Shown in pieces: positions 11,510-20,581 of a DNA stretch of 64,000 nt (its first letter is position 1; each line of letters opens with the position of its first letter). Below the pieces are notes generated by a model. It was given only the letters and a program-made list of their open reading frames with translations, made no database searches and was not told the origin of the DNA. Made by a program: the position numbers and the translations under genes. Origin of the DNA: Amanita rubescens (lineage: Eukaryota > Basidiomycota > Agaricomycetes > Agaricales > Amanitaceae); the NCBI GenBank assembly GCA_015039365.1, contig WION01000080.1, positions 1-64,000 on the forward strand, given 5' to 3'.

Positions 11510-12090
11510 GTATACCATACAATCAGTACTGACATGAAGGAGCAGGCTCTTGCCTTGCTTCGGGATGGCTGGAACATTGAAGAGACCACAAAAAACCTTG
11601 GCATTTGTCCTAAAAGCACCACCCGCTGGCAACACAACTTCAACATATTTGGTCAAGTAAATCCCCTTTCTGAACTTCGCGGTCGACCTCATCTACTGTC
11701 ATCAGACGTTATTCAGAGCCTGTTGGAGTTGCTCTGATGCACCGTTTGTGTATCTTGATGAAATCCAGGAATGGTTGGTACTGTATCATGACAGCATCAT
11801 ATCGAAGACGGGTCTACACAACAATCTACATACAAGATCTCAGGTTCACTCGCAAAGTGATGCATCACCTAACAGCAGAATGGGATAACGAGGCACGGCA
11901 GCATTGGCCCCAGCATGTCATCACCACATACACTGCTGATCAAATGGTTGTCCGACATGACGAATCCAGCAAAGATGGCCGGACGCTCGTCAGGTCAGGA
12001 AATATGGCTGTGCATACAAATGAGGTGAAGCTTCGACGGGGATGGCACTTCAACGGGGCATCCGTTATAGTATTCTCATTGAACTGACTT
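11510..12090 (+). pseudogene. Mariner transposase N-terminal half
   Basis: The helix-turn-helix region reads DMKEQALALLRDGWNIEETT and then CPKSTTRWQHNF. After frame changes come LDEIQEWLVLYHD, LRFTRKVMHHLTAEWDNEAR, TADQMVV..DESSKDGRTL (first catalytic Asp region) and LQRGIRYSILIEL. Coding ends near 12090, so the second Asp block and the SPDxNPIE block are missing. It lies in plus orientation, directly inside the left TIR of the 3.1-kb element. Frameshifts and truncation make it non-functional. Confidence 0.75.
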
Positions 12091-12104
12091 TTTTATCCCA
12101 AATA

Positions 12105-12420
12105 CTGGTATTGCCCATATTATGAGTAACTGGTGTTTCTGTGACTTCCAATTCTACATCTAGTCTAGTCTTTACAATAAATTGGATGATTGATGAAAAT
12201 GACCTGTGAAGGAGCGTCTTTGAGGGACTTGACATTTTTCCACATGACATCAAAACTGCCTTCAGACTTGAGTGGAAGAGCCTGGTTTGCCTTATTCTGA
12301 TAATGCCATGCAGATGCCATCGCATCAAGGCCAACATTCTCTTTTTCAACACCAATAGCATTAGCTACAAGTTCAACAATGTCTCCCCATCTCGTCTTTC
12401 AGGTCTGGGTAAATGAACGC
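12105..12420 (-). pseudogene. Unrecognised coding-like fragment
   Basis: With one or two frame changes the minus strand reads AFIYPDLKDEMG, then LVANAIGVEKENVGLDAMA, SAWHYQNKANQALPLKSEG and FDVMWKNVKSLKDAPSQ. This has a natural amino-acid composition but no family I know. It lies within the mariner-type element and may be captured sequence. Further minus-strand short ORFs to 12813 may be upstream exons. Confidence 0.35.
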
Positions 12421-12884
12421 ATCACCTTGACAGCGTGTGAGTCCTGCAGTATTCTCGTGAGCAGAGAAGTGCAGGGGGATGTATAACATACCTTGAGCTT
12501 CTTCTTCGAAGGCTTGACTTGGGTTGTACTAGTAATTTGACTTCATGAAACATCTGAGACTGGCCCCTCATCGTCCTCCCGTTTGAGAGCATCAGCAAAT
12601 CTGGGAATTGCTCCAGAGTCCTCTGGAGTATTCCATAGCATGGTGGAGCATCAAAGTTACTGTAACATGGGTCCTGGGTTTTGGACCCTTCCATAATTCC
12701 TGCTTTATTTCTGAAGCTCTCTGGAGAGCTACAGAAATTGCTATTGCAGTTCCAGTTACTACCATAATAGTTTGTTCTGTACAATTAATCACACTTGTAA
12801 TGCCATGAAACAATTGAATTATTAACAGCTACATAGTTGACAATAGAATTTGACTCAGTATGTACTCATATGGACTGGTAAGCA

Positions 12885-13500
12885 AGGCGAGCAGTGAGGC
12901 AGAACGGGCGGCAGGGAGAGTGAGGCGGGTGCATGATGTGGCAGCCTGAGCGAGGGTGAGCAGGCAAGCAAGCAGGTACATCCGGTATAGCAGTGAGGCA
13001 GGGCAAGTGAAGTGAGTGAACGGTGAGGCAGAATGGGCGGCAGGGAGTGACATGATGTGGCAGCCTGAGTGAGGGTGAGTGGGCGAGCAAGCAGGTACAT
13101 CCGGTATAGCGGTGAGGCAGGGTAAGTGATGTGAGCAAACAGTGAGGCAGAACAGGCGGCAGGGAGTGATGTGACGTGACGTGGCAGCCTGAGTGAGGGT
13201 GAGTGGGCAGGGCGGGCAAGCAAGCGAGCAGGTACATCTGATCTGGTATAGGAACAGTGAAGCAGGCGAGCAGTGAGGCAGGGTAAGTGAAGTGAGCGAA
13301 CAGTGAGGCAGAACGGGCAGCAGGGAGAGTGACGTGATGTGGCAGCCTGAGTGAGGGTGAATGGGCAAGCAAGCAAGCAGGTACATCCAGCAGACAGGCA
13401 GGGAAAGTAGAATGGGCAAGCAGTGAGGCAGGAAAAGGGGAACGGGCAAGTTGAAGCAGGGAGACAGGGAGAGCAGGCATGTGAGGTAGCAGGCAGAGAG
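12885..13500. repeat. GC-rich minisatellite
   Basis: A G-rich unit containing GTGGCAGCCTGAG, GTGAGTGGGC, GCAGGTACATCCGGTATAG and GTGAGGCAGG recurs with the GTGGCAGCCTGAG anchor at 12938, 13057, 13181 and 13339. The spacings are thus 119, 124 and 158 bp. Three overlapping minus-strand ORFs of 206-260 codons (Leu/Pro/Cys/Ser-rich) run through it. They are a by-product of the stop-poor repeat rather than genes. Confidence 0.85.
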
Positions 13501-14082
13501 GGCAGGCAGTGGGAAGTGGGCGACCGTGAAGACTGCAGCATGAAAGGTGGCAGGCAGTGGGACTCATTGTGTAACCGACTTCAACTGGGGGTGCCGGAGG
13601 GTGCGCGTGAGAGGAGGGTGCTGGCAGAGAGTAACATGCATGCATCATGGGAGACGATAAACGACATTTGGCAACACATTAACTTTTTAGGTTGAACATT
13701 GGCCAAATAAATACAAATAGTGGATTGGAGGGGTCAAGGTTGCAACTACTATGGAGATGTTGTTCACCAGTATTTGGGAGGTAGTATATACTGAGGATAA
13801 TATTGCAGAGCTTTGGAGAATTCTTTGGAGCGCTACGGAGCGCTACAACCAACTACAGAAAAAGCTGTGCTATTCCGATCGAAAACTGGATTTACTGATG
13901 GAGATGAGTGCTTAGAATAGAATAAACAATTTAAGAAAGCTTTGGAAGAAGATCACGCAATACCCGGGCCGGTACATCAGGCTGTGGGTAAGTGGCAGCA
14001 GGTGCACCTTTCGTCGAATCTGCAGGGGTGGTGACCTTCCGAGGGGGTAATCAGATCTTTAAGGATGGATGGCTGTACGATT

Positions 14083-14301
14083 TCAGAACCTTCTAATACG
14101 CCATATGAGAAAGTTGGGAACGTGTTGTGCATGGGGCTTACCAGTGGCAGTGACACCACTACTGGTGTCCGAATCCTCACACTCTGCTGGATCAAGTCCA
14201 AATTCTTCCAACACTTGGAGCATGGGATAAGTCCATACACGTGTTTTTGTCGCATTGGGAGCAGGCTGTAAGTCAACTGAATTAGAATACAAGCAAGTCA
14301 C
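14083..14301 (-). pseudogene. Unrecognised minus-strand fragment
   Basis: The stretch reads VDLQPAPNATKTRVWTYPML then QVLEEFGLDPAECEDSDTSS and runs into a GT-start, AG-end intron-like interval. It has normal protein composition, no recognised domain, and sits inside the 3.1-kb TA-flanked element. It could be part of the same captured gene as 12105-12420. The remaining interval 13500-14080 shows nothing I recognise. Confidence 0.3.
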
Positions 14302-14519
14302 TGCTAGTGCTGAAATTCCATACCATAGTCCCTACTTCTGGGCCAGCCTGAGTTCCTGCAGCTTCCCGAGCTTCCCCCATGCCTCACGCAGCATAACGAA
14401 CGTATACAGTCAGTGTATATCACGCAATGAAGAGAATGTATTTTTCTTATTTTTTCGATTTTTCAACATTTTTCACACAGTTTCACGCACGTTGGACATG
14501 AATTTCCAAATCAGCTGTA

Positions 14520-14881
14520 CTCACCTGCAGGCATGGATTCAATGACTGAAGGCAATTCTTGGAGGGTGGTATGATGAGGACAAAGACTGTGTCTTTTTGA
14601 GCCTCAATCCTAATAGGGTCCATCACCCACATGTTGAAACATTGACAAAGATCCAAACCTGGATTGATGAATTTATGGAGGGTGCTGGCATGACCAAGGA
14701 GTATACGACACACAGTTTCCATCAGGGTGGGTGGGGCCCAGTACCACCAGTTTATGCATACTCCATTGGGCAAGCATGGTTGTTGAGCATCATAAGGTGG
14801 CGGGGAGGTTGGGCAGAGGGTGAAAACATAGGTGATGAACTCATTCTCAATCCCCCTCTTGCACCAATTCCTGTCACTTGA
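14520..14881 (+). pseudogene. Tyrosine-recombinase-like protein, 3' part
   Basis: This continues from the left part across the inserted element: HLQAWIQ (stop) LKAILGGWYDEDKD, LSLNPNRVHHPHVE, FMEGAGMTKEYTTHSFHQGG and IIRWRGGWAEGEN. In the related fungal proteins I recall, the TTHSFHQGG position carries an HxxR motif (HCFRRGG), as in tyrosine recombinases. Here the Arg is replaced by His, and a small scramble follows (GPVPPVYAYSIGQ). The changes plus in-frame stops argue for a pseudogene. Confidence 0.5.
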
Positions 14882-15119
14882 CTGATTAACTTTGACATGT
14901 CACATCCACATGTTTTCCTTTTCTGACATGAATTAAAAGGTGTCAGGTTGAGACATTGAAGAAATACCTGATGCATTCCCTGCAAAGTTACAAGACTGGC
15001 CATAGTGATAGTGAGCCACACTGAGTTTCATTCACTCACCTCTACCCTTGTTAGCACCATCCACATTGTGATAGCACAGGCAAGGTTGCCCAGTGCATCA
15101 CTGATGGCCACAATGTTGA

Positions 15120-15690
15120 GTGCAGGCAGCTGATCCTGCCATCAAGCCCTGCTTGTCACAACATCAGTCTCAGTCACACAGCATGGCAGCAGCCTTCAGC
15201 ACCCACCCCACCTTTAATCCCATAGATGGCAGGTGTCCAGCCCACCTGTTTTGCTCTCACACCCAGACATCTTCATCAAGCAGATTAAATCAGGCCCCAA
15301 GGCCTGGCTGGAGGCTGCCCAACAGGGGAGGAAGGAGACCTGGAGTCTGGGATAAGACTGCTCAAGGACTGGGAGCTGGCTGATTATCAAGGTGTGATGA
15401 TGATGAAGGAAAGTGGCAGTGAAATAACTGTTGTGGGAACTGATTGCAACCAAATACTACAGGAGCATGATGGTGAGCCTTGGGATGGTGAGAACTAACC
15501 CATTTCCCAGTTTCCACAGCATCCCAGAAGATTTTGAAGCCACCTACCTATCCCCAGGCTCATCAAGGCATCAAGGCCCAAGTTGAGGAGATCCATCACT
15601 GCAACAACCAAAGTGGAACAGCTGCAATGGCACCCCAGAAGAGTGCAACACCAGGGCTGCAGCAGCACAGGCTGCTGCATCAGGTGTCAA
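15120..15690 (+). other. Ala/Pro/Ser-rich coding-like tail, unassigned
   Basis: An 87-codon ORF (15120-15383) and an Ala/Gln-rich stretch near 15600-15680 may be the decayed low-complexity C-terminus of the recombinase-like gene. I cannot assign it. Between 14882 and 15119 nothing is recognised. Confidence 0.25.
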
Positions 15691-15825
15691 CATATAGGAT
15701 TGGTACATACTATTTGTATTCTGACATGCCAAATACCTTCCTATATATCCCTAATGGGACATACCAAAAAATGCACTGTTGAACAGGGAAGTATTGATAC
15801 CGGGCTAGTAAAAAGTAGTTTAGAA

Positions 15826-18800
15826 TTAAAAAATACCTAGTAACAAACAAAACTTTTCAAACTTGAAGCGAGCGAGAGACTTTGTAAAGATGTCGGCGAT
15901 CATTTCGTCTGTAGGGCAATAGGAAATAGAAAGAATGTCGTTATTAACAACTTTGCGAACGAAGTGGAAGCGAGTGTCGATATGCTTTGTACGCATGTGG
16001 AAAGTCGAGTCCTTGGAGAGGACTATTGCACCTTGATTGTCGCAGAAGAGCGGGATTGAGGTGGTGATTGGGTTGAAGAACGGCGAGAGCTCGGAGTGGA
16101 GTTTGCGATGCCAAAGTAATTCTTTTGTTGCATGGGTGAGCGCAACGTATTCTGCTTCAGTGCTTGATAATGTGACGATAGGTTGTTTCTTGGAACTCCA
16201 GGATACGGCCCCACTTCCGTAGAACATCGCGAATCCGGAAATAGAGTGGCGGTGAGCTTGGGAGGCCCAGTCGGCGTCCGTGTAGCCGCAGAGTTTCGGG
16301 TCCTTTCCGCCAAGTACGAGGCGCTTCTCACGGGTTGCCTTAAGGTTTCGGATAGCCCGGCGAGCAGCGTCGAGGTGAGTTTTCGATGGATCGTCAAGAT
16401 AGCGTGATAAGGTCCCGATGGTGTAAGCAATATCTGCGCGTGTGACTCCTGAGCAGTAGAGTAGCGCGCCGATGATCTCTCTATACTTGGATTGTTCCCG
16501 GGCACCTAGTTTGGTAGGCGATACGTGAGGTGTACCAGGTGTGAGGTCGATTCCGGGTTCCATCGGAGTTGAGATGTCACGAGCATCTTCAAGATCGAAG
16601 CGCTTGACGATGTCGTCAATGTAGGATTGCTGGCCAAGGGATATGGTGTGGTTCTTGAGGTCACGGGTGATGTGGACGCCCAGGAGCCATTTGATTTCGC
16701 CTAGATCGACAAGCTCAAAGTGTTGATTGAGCTGATTCTTTATGAGTTGGGCGGATTTGAGTGATTCGGCGATGATGGTGAGGTCGTCTGTCGCTACAGC
16801 GATGATAGTGTATTTGTCTTCACCAGAAAAGCGGTAGAAGACGCCTAGATCAGCGTTCGAAACTCGGTAACCAAGTTTGACGAACGTGTCACGCAGCTTC
16901 ATATACCATCCACGCCCGGCTTGTTTGGTGCCATATAAGCCTTTGATAAGCTTGCAGACGAGTCGTTTTCCGCTTGGATTGGGTGGTAATGAGAGGAATT
17001 GGTTGTATGCGGGTGGTAGATTGACGTAGATGTCTTCCTTCATCTCAGCATTTAGGTAAGCATTTTTCACGTCAGCCTGATGTATAACCGATCCTTTAGA
17101 TGCTGCCTGAGCGAGAAGATTGCGTAGAGTCTCCCATCGGACGATCCATACCCGAGTATCAAAGTAATCAATGCCGAATTTTTGACTGAAACCGCGTGCT
17201 ACGAGACGGGCTTTGTATTTGGTAATCTTTCCATTTTCGTCGCGTTTATGTCTGAACACGTATTTGCAGGAAACAATATTGGCGTCAGGAGGTGCCTCGA
17301 CAATCTTCCAGGTGCCCAGCTTTTCAATTTGTTCCAGTTCGGCCTGTACAGCCGCACGCCATTTGTCAGCATTCTCGCCATTCAAGGCTTCTTTCAGCAT
17401 TCTCGGTTCTCCTCCAGTCCCAGCTGCTAGAGCGTGCTCTTCAACTATACCAGCAAAAAGTAAGTCTTCGTCATCTAAATCGACGGCTGAAAGCTGATAG
17501 TCAAGTTCTTTTTCAGTGAAAGCCGTCATTCCTCCCCCTGAAGGCTTATCACCCTTCATCAAAGCTTTGTAGTAGCCTTGGGGTTGTCTAGCTCGTTTAC
17601 TGCATCCTAGGAGTTCCTCTGCGACCTCCTCTTCATCTTCTGAAGGTTGGATGCTAGTATTTTGGGTGGATGGCGTGGATGGGGTTTGGATGACAGGTAA
17701 GACTGGTTTTGTTGTATCTCCACCGATTTTTGTTGGATTGACTTCATTTTGGGTTCGTTGGGAATCGTTTTCAGTGTCCTTTGCCGACGTGTTGTCCGAT
17801 TGACCAGCAGTATCCTTGATCTCGTGCGATTTCGGAGATTCTGCAGGATTGACCGCTTTTGGACGATTTTCAGCTTGATTGGATTTCTGGTGAGTCTCCC
17901 CTTCAATCAAGGTAGTCTCCGGTGCTAAAGCGTCGCTTTCATCGAAGTAAACATCGCGCTCAACAGTTACACTGCGCTTTTCCTCCCAATATATTCGATA
18001 ACCCTTGGATTCTTCGTCAAATCCGATAAAACGGCCTTTTTCGACTTTGGATTCCAATTTTGGACTGTGAGTCCGCTTTACCCACACCTTTTGTCCCCAT
18101 TGTCTCACGTTTGACAGGTCTGGAGAGTTTCCAGTTGACATTTGAATAGGTGTTTTGTAATCCGACACAGCCTTGGTGGGAACACGGTTGCGTAGCCATA
18201 CGAAGTGGGACGCGGCTTCCGCCCATAACGTCTTGGGAAGTTTTGCAGCTAGTAACATGGCTCTAGCTCCCTCAACAATGACGCGGTTTGCTCGTTCCGC
18301 TCGTCCGTTCGATTGCGGGCTATCGTGTACAGTCAAGTGACGTGCAGTACCAGCTTTCTTTAGGTGCTGGCTGAATGCATTGCTTGTGAATTCTCCACCT
18401 CGGTCAGTTCCGAGAAGTTTTATTTTGGCATCCCTTTGCATATTGACCCATTTTTCGTAGATCTTGTAGGTCTCGAATGCTTCGGATTTATTGCGTAGGA
18501 AATAGATGCAGGTTTCGTGGGTGTATTCATCAATGAAGGCGAGATAATACTCTTTTCCTTTCAAAGATGGTGATTGAGCAGGTCCCCATAGGTCGGCAAC
18601 GACTTTTCCACCGTATTTCGTTGCTCTCTTAGTACCTTCTTTCGGGAAGGGATTCGTCGTGGCCTTCACTTCGATGCACTGAATACATTGCTCCAGTTTG
18701 GAGTTCATGTCAAGATCGATGCCGGTGGCCATTCCTTCCTTTATCATACGCCGTAAGTCGTCGTGATTCACATGACCCATCCGTCTATGGAATTCACTGA

Positions 18801-18870
18801 TGGACATCTTTTTAGATGCGACGGCGGCTATTTCGGTACTGGTAGAGTCTCCTTTTGGCGTTATTGACAC
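15826..18870 (-). CDS. Copia pol: integrase, reverse transcriptase, RNase H
   Basis: The ORF has 1014 codons in the same frame as gag, separated from it by a single TGA at 18889-18891. The domains in order are as follows. A GAG-pre-integrase zinc region (FHRRMGHVNHDDL, then CIQCIE) comes first. The integrase core has DLWGP, LGTDRGGEFTSNAF and SPQSNGRAERANR (D,D,E). An acidic Ser/Thr-rich linker follows. The RVT_2 reverse transcriptase has KARLVARGFSQ, IHQADVKNAYLNAE and VATDDLTII, a TDD form of the catalytic YVDD. RNase H has GYTDADW and LSSTEAEYVALTHA. The length is close to that of complete copia pol. The listed start is a GTG; translation more likely comes by readthrough, or the element is dead because of the TGA. 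Confidence 0.93.
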   Translation of the reverse strand: MSITPKGDSTSTEIAAVASKKMSISEFHRRMGHVNHDDLRRMIKEGMATGIDLDMNSKLEQCIQCIEVKATTNPFPKEGTKRATKYGGKVVADLWGPAQSPSLKGKEYYLAFIDEYTHETCIYFLRNKSEAFETYKIYEKWVNMQRDAKIKLLGTDRGGEFTSNAFSQHLKKAGTARHLTVHDSPQSNGRAERANRVIVEGARAMLLAAKLPKTLWAEAASHFVWLRNRVPTKAVSDYKTPIQMSTGNSPDLSNVRQWGQKVWVKRTHSPKLESKVEKGRFIGFDEESKGYRIYWEEKRSVTVERDVYFDESDALAPETTLIEGETHQKSNQAENRPKAVNPAESPKSHEIKDTAGQSDNTSAKDTENDSQRTQNEVNPTKIGGDTTKPVLPVIQTPSTPSTQNTSIQPSEDEEEVAEELLGCSKRARQPQGYYKALMKGDKPSGGGMTAFTEKELDYQLSAVDLDDEDLLFAGIVEEHALAAGTGGEPRMLKEALNGENADKWRAAVQAELEQIEKLGTWKIVEAPPDANIVSCKYVFRHKRDENGKITKYKARLVARGFSQKFGIDYFDTRVWIVRWETLRNLLAQAASKGSVIHQADVKNAYLNAEMKEDIYVNLPPAYNQFLSLPPNPSGKRLVCKLIKGLYGTKQAGRGWYMKLRDTFVKLGYRVSNADLGVFYRFSGEDKYTIIAVATDDLTIIAESLKSAQLIKNQLNQHFELVDLGEIKWLLGVHITRDLKNHTISLGQQSYIDDIVKRFDLEDARDISTPMEPGIDLTPGTPHVSPTKLGAREQSKYREIIGALLYCSGVTRADIAYTIGTLSRYLDDPSKTHLDAARRAIRNLKATREKRLVLGGKDPKLCGYTDADWASQAHRHSISGFAMFYGSGAVSWSSKKQPIVTLSSTEAEYVALTHATKELLWHRKLHSELSPFFNPITTSIPLFCDNQGAIVLSKDSTFHMRTKHIDTRFHFVRKVVNNDILSISYCPTDEMIADIFTKSLARFKFEKFCLLLGIF

Positions 18871-18888
18871 TTTATATAGGCCGTTATT

Positions 18889-20235
18889 TCATACGGGGAT
18901 ATGGCTGATGATTCGTCGTGTGGGCTTGGGTGTACTTATAGTACATATGTTATCCTCGAAAACGACTCGGAATCCCTTTTTGACCATGGTGCCAACAGAG
19001 ATTAAGGTGAAGGTGAAATCGGGTGAGTAATAAACTCCCTGTAATGTTGCTTTGACGGGTTTTTGACCGTTTTTCATAGGGAATAGTATGCCAAGGTCTC
19101 CTCGACCGGTTGCCTGCAAAACTTGACCATTTGCGGCCCGAATAGGCCTTGGTTCAATTTCGGTGAAGTTTAGAAGGTCGGAGCGATTCGGGGTGAAATG
19201 TTGGGTAGCTCCGCAATCCATGATAGCGATGGTGGTTGCGGGCGTGGCGCCGAGCGCTTCGAGCAGCTCAGAAGGACTATAGGTGACAGCGAGCGATACG
19301 TCTTCGTCATCAGCCTCTTCGGTTGATGCGGCATTCGCTTTTGCCTGATCCTTTTTCTTTTTGTCCCATGGTCCTTGACCCTCTTTGCCTCCCCCTTTAT
19401 TCCAGCAATTCTCCTTCGTATGTCCACTCTTTTTGCAATTGCTACATTGCTTTTTCTGACTTTGCTCCTTCTTTTTCGCGTACGCTGCGATCATAGCCGC
19501 GTTTTCAGCAGCTTTGTCTGCTTCTTTTTGCACGACGAGCTCATCGGCTTCTTCGTGTATGGAGGCAATAATTTGATCACTCGTAAGTGTTTTACTATTG
19601 ATACGAGCTGCGGCGCTAAGTGTTTGGAGTAGAGGTCGATAGCATGCAGGAAGGGATTTTCGGATCATAGCGGCAAATGAGGGGTCAGAGACAGGTGCGC
19701 CCATCCCCTCGAGTTGCTCTTTTAGCTCCTTCATCTTTCCTAGGTGTTCTCGGACGTCGTCGTCGGCAAGGCAAATCATTGTTTGGAGTTTGGTGAGAAT
19801 GCTGACTTGGATCAGATCTCCCTTCTCCTGCATGATTGAGACGAGTTTGGACCATAGTTTTGAAGCGGTGGGTTCGTTTTTGATCTGGAGGAACATGGAC
19901 TGACTTATAGTCTCGTAGATGACCTCTCTGACCGACGCCTCTTTCCGTTCATACTCGTCCAACGCGTCTTCAATTGCCTCGACTTCCGTTTCGGTAAGTG
20001 CAACTCTTTCCTTCTTCTTAATGTCTTCAGACTTATAGAACTTCTGGTCTAGCTCTATGTACGTGGCCAGTTTCCGCTTAGTCCCCAAAAAATGCCGTCG
20101 GAGGCCCTTGTGGGTCATCGTGTTCGTGACACGTTCCCGGTAGGTTATCCAGTTTGTACCGTCGTCCTTTAGCTTCTCGAGCTTAATGAACTTGAAGGTA
20201 TCACTTGTTGACATGATGGTTGACTCGGGGCCCAT
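18889..20235 (-). CDS. Copia gag with zinc knuckle and protease
   Basis: The ORF has 448 codons. The N-terminal capsid region (LEKLKDDGTNWITYRERV, LWSKLVSIMQ, MKELKEQLEGMG) is of the UBN2/copia-gag type. A CCHC knuckle reads CSNCKKSGHTKENC. The protease site is IMDCGATQHF, where copia usually has DSGAT. The ORF ends ...RRIISHIPV and a TGA, then the frame stays open as NNGLYKVSI, the usual continuation in one-ORF copia elements. The first ATG (20233-20235) lies inside the primer-binding site. The ATG 24 nt further in (MSTSDTFKF) is the likelier true start. Confidence 0.9.
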   Translation of the reverse strand: MGPESTIMSTSDTFKFIKLEKLKDDGTNWITYRERVTNTMTHKGLRRHFLGTKRKLATYIELDQKFYKSEDIKKKERVALTETEVEAIEDALDEYERKEASVREVIYETISQSMFLQIKNEPTASKLWSKLVSIMQEKGDLIQVSILTKLQTMICLADDDVREHLGKMKELKEQLEGMGAPVSDPSFAAMIRKSLPACYRPLLQTLSAAARINSKTLTSDQIIASIHEEADELVVQKEADKAAENAAMIAAYAKKKEQSQKKQCSNCKKSGHTKENCWNKGGGKEGQGPWDKKKKDQAKANAASTEEADDEDVSLAVTYSPSELLEALGATPATTIAIMDCGATQHFTPNRSDLLNFTEIEPRPIRAANGQVLQATGRGDLGILFPMKNGQKPVKATLQGVYYSPDFTFTLISVGTMVKKGFRVVFEDNICTISTPKPTRRIISHIPV

Positions 20236-20240
20236 AACCT
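20226..20240 (-). promoter_or_regulatory. Copia primer-binding site (initiator tRNA-Met type)
   Basis: Directly after the LTR end TTCAACA on the minus strand comes GGTTATGGGCCCCGAG. Its complement contains GGGCCCATAACC, which looks like the anticodon stem-loop of initiator tRNA-Met (CAU anticodon). Use of the half-molecule of tRNA-iMet cut at the anticodon loop is known for Drosophila copia. That this fungal element does the same is inference. The same 17-nt string recurs at 1215-1231. Confidence 0.6.
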
Positions 20241-20581
20241 GTTGAACAGGGAAGTATTGATACCGGGCTAGTAAGCACGAGCCTCAGTTATAGTAAGAAT
20301 AACTGAGGCCTAATACCGGGAAACCTTCCGTATATATCCATAGACCAAATATATGCAAACTCGGCCTTAGCCGTATGAGCTCGTACTCCAACATGCACCA
20401 CACAAATAGCCAGTATTTTTTTTTTTAAACTCCTTGTTTATACCCCTTTGTGCCAGGATGGTAGGGTGTAGCTGCACAATGTATCTATGGGTATGGCTTA
20501 ACTACAGAGGGAACTAACCCAACAAGGCCAGCTGTAAAATAAGTGAGTAAAAACCAAGGGCCCTACTTGAGCACAGCTAGG

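Larger units (their letters stand above)
11403..14517. mobile_element. TA-flanked mariner-type element with long TIRs
   Basis: The left end (from CAGCTGATTCAGAAATTCAT, 11403) and the right end (reverse complement of 14430-14517, CAGCTGATTTGGAAATTCAT) are inverted repeats of about 75 bp. Both are flanked by TA (11401-11402 and 14518-14519), the mariner target. The inserted host is a recombinase-like gene whose frame resumes after removal. The 5' part holds mariner transposase coding (next entry). The rest is a minisatellite and minus-strand coding-like fragments instead of the transposase C-terminus, so this is a non-autonomous, internally replaced element. Confidence 0.75.
15777..20309 (-). 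mobile_element. Near-intact copia retrotransposon
   Basis: Gag and pol are complete apart from one in-frame TGA. At both ends lies an identical 34-nt direct repeat (15777-15810 and 20240-20273). On the minus strand it ends CCCTGTTCAACA, a typical LTR 3' end. On the right, LTR-like sequence continues past a perfect hairpin (GCCTCAGTTAT/ATAACTGAGGC, 20281-20309). On the left, only 34 bp of LTR remain and there is no polypurine tract before it, so the 3' LTR is truncated or recombined. Confidence 0.85.

Noticed and set aside
12829..13648. Three overlapping minus-strand ORFs of 206-260 codons
   Set aside because: They run through the GC-rich minisatellite; low-complexity Leu/Pro/Cys/Ser peptides, all three frames open, no domain.
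16023..16505. 160-codon minus ORF and several plus ORFs within 16-18 kb
   Set aside because: Antisense or out-of-frame shadows of the copia pol gene.
20281..20309. Hairpin as a transcription terminator
   Set aside because: Perfect 11-bp stem but located in an LTR-like segment of a eukaryotic retrotransposon, so a bacterial-type terminator reading is not appropriate.
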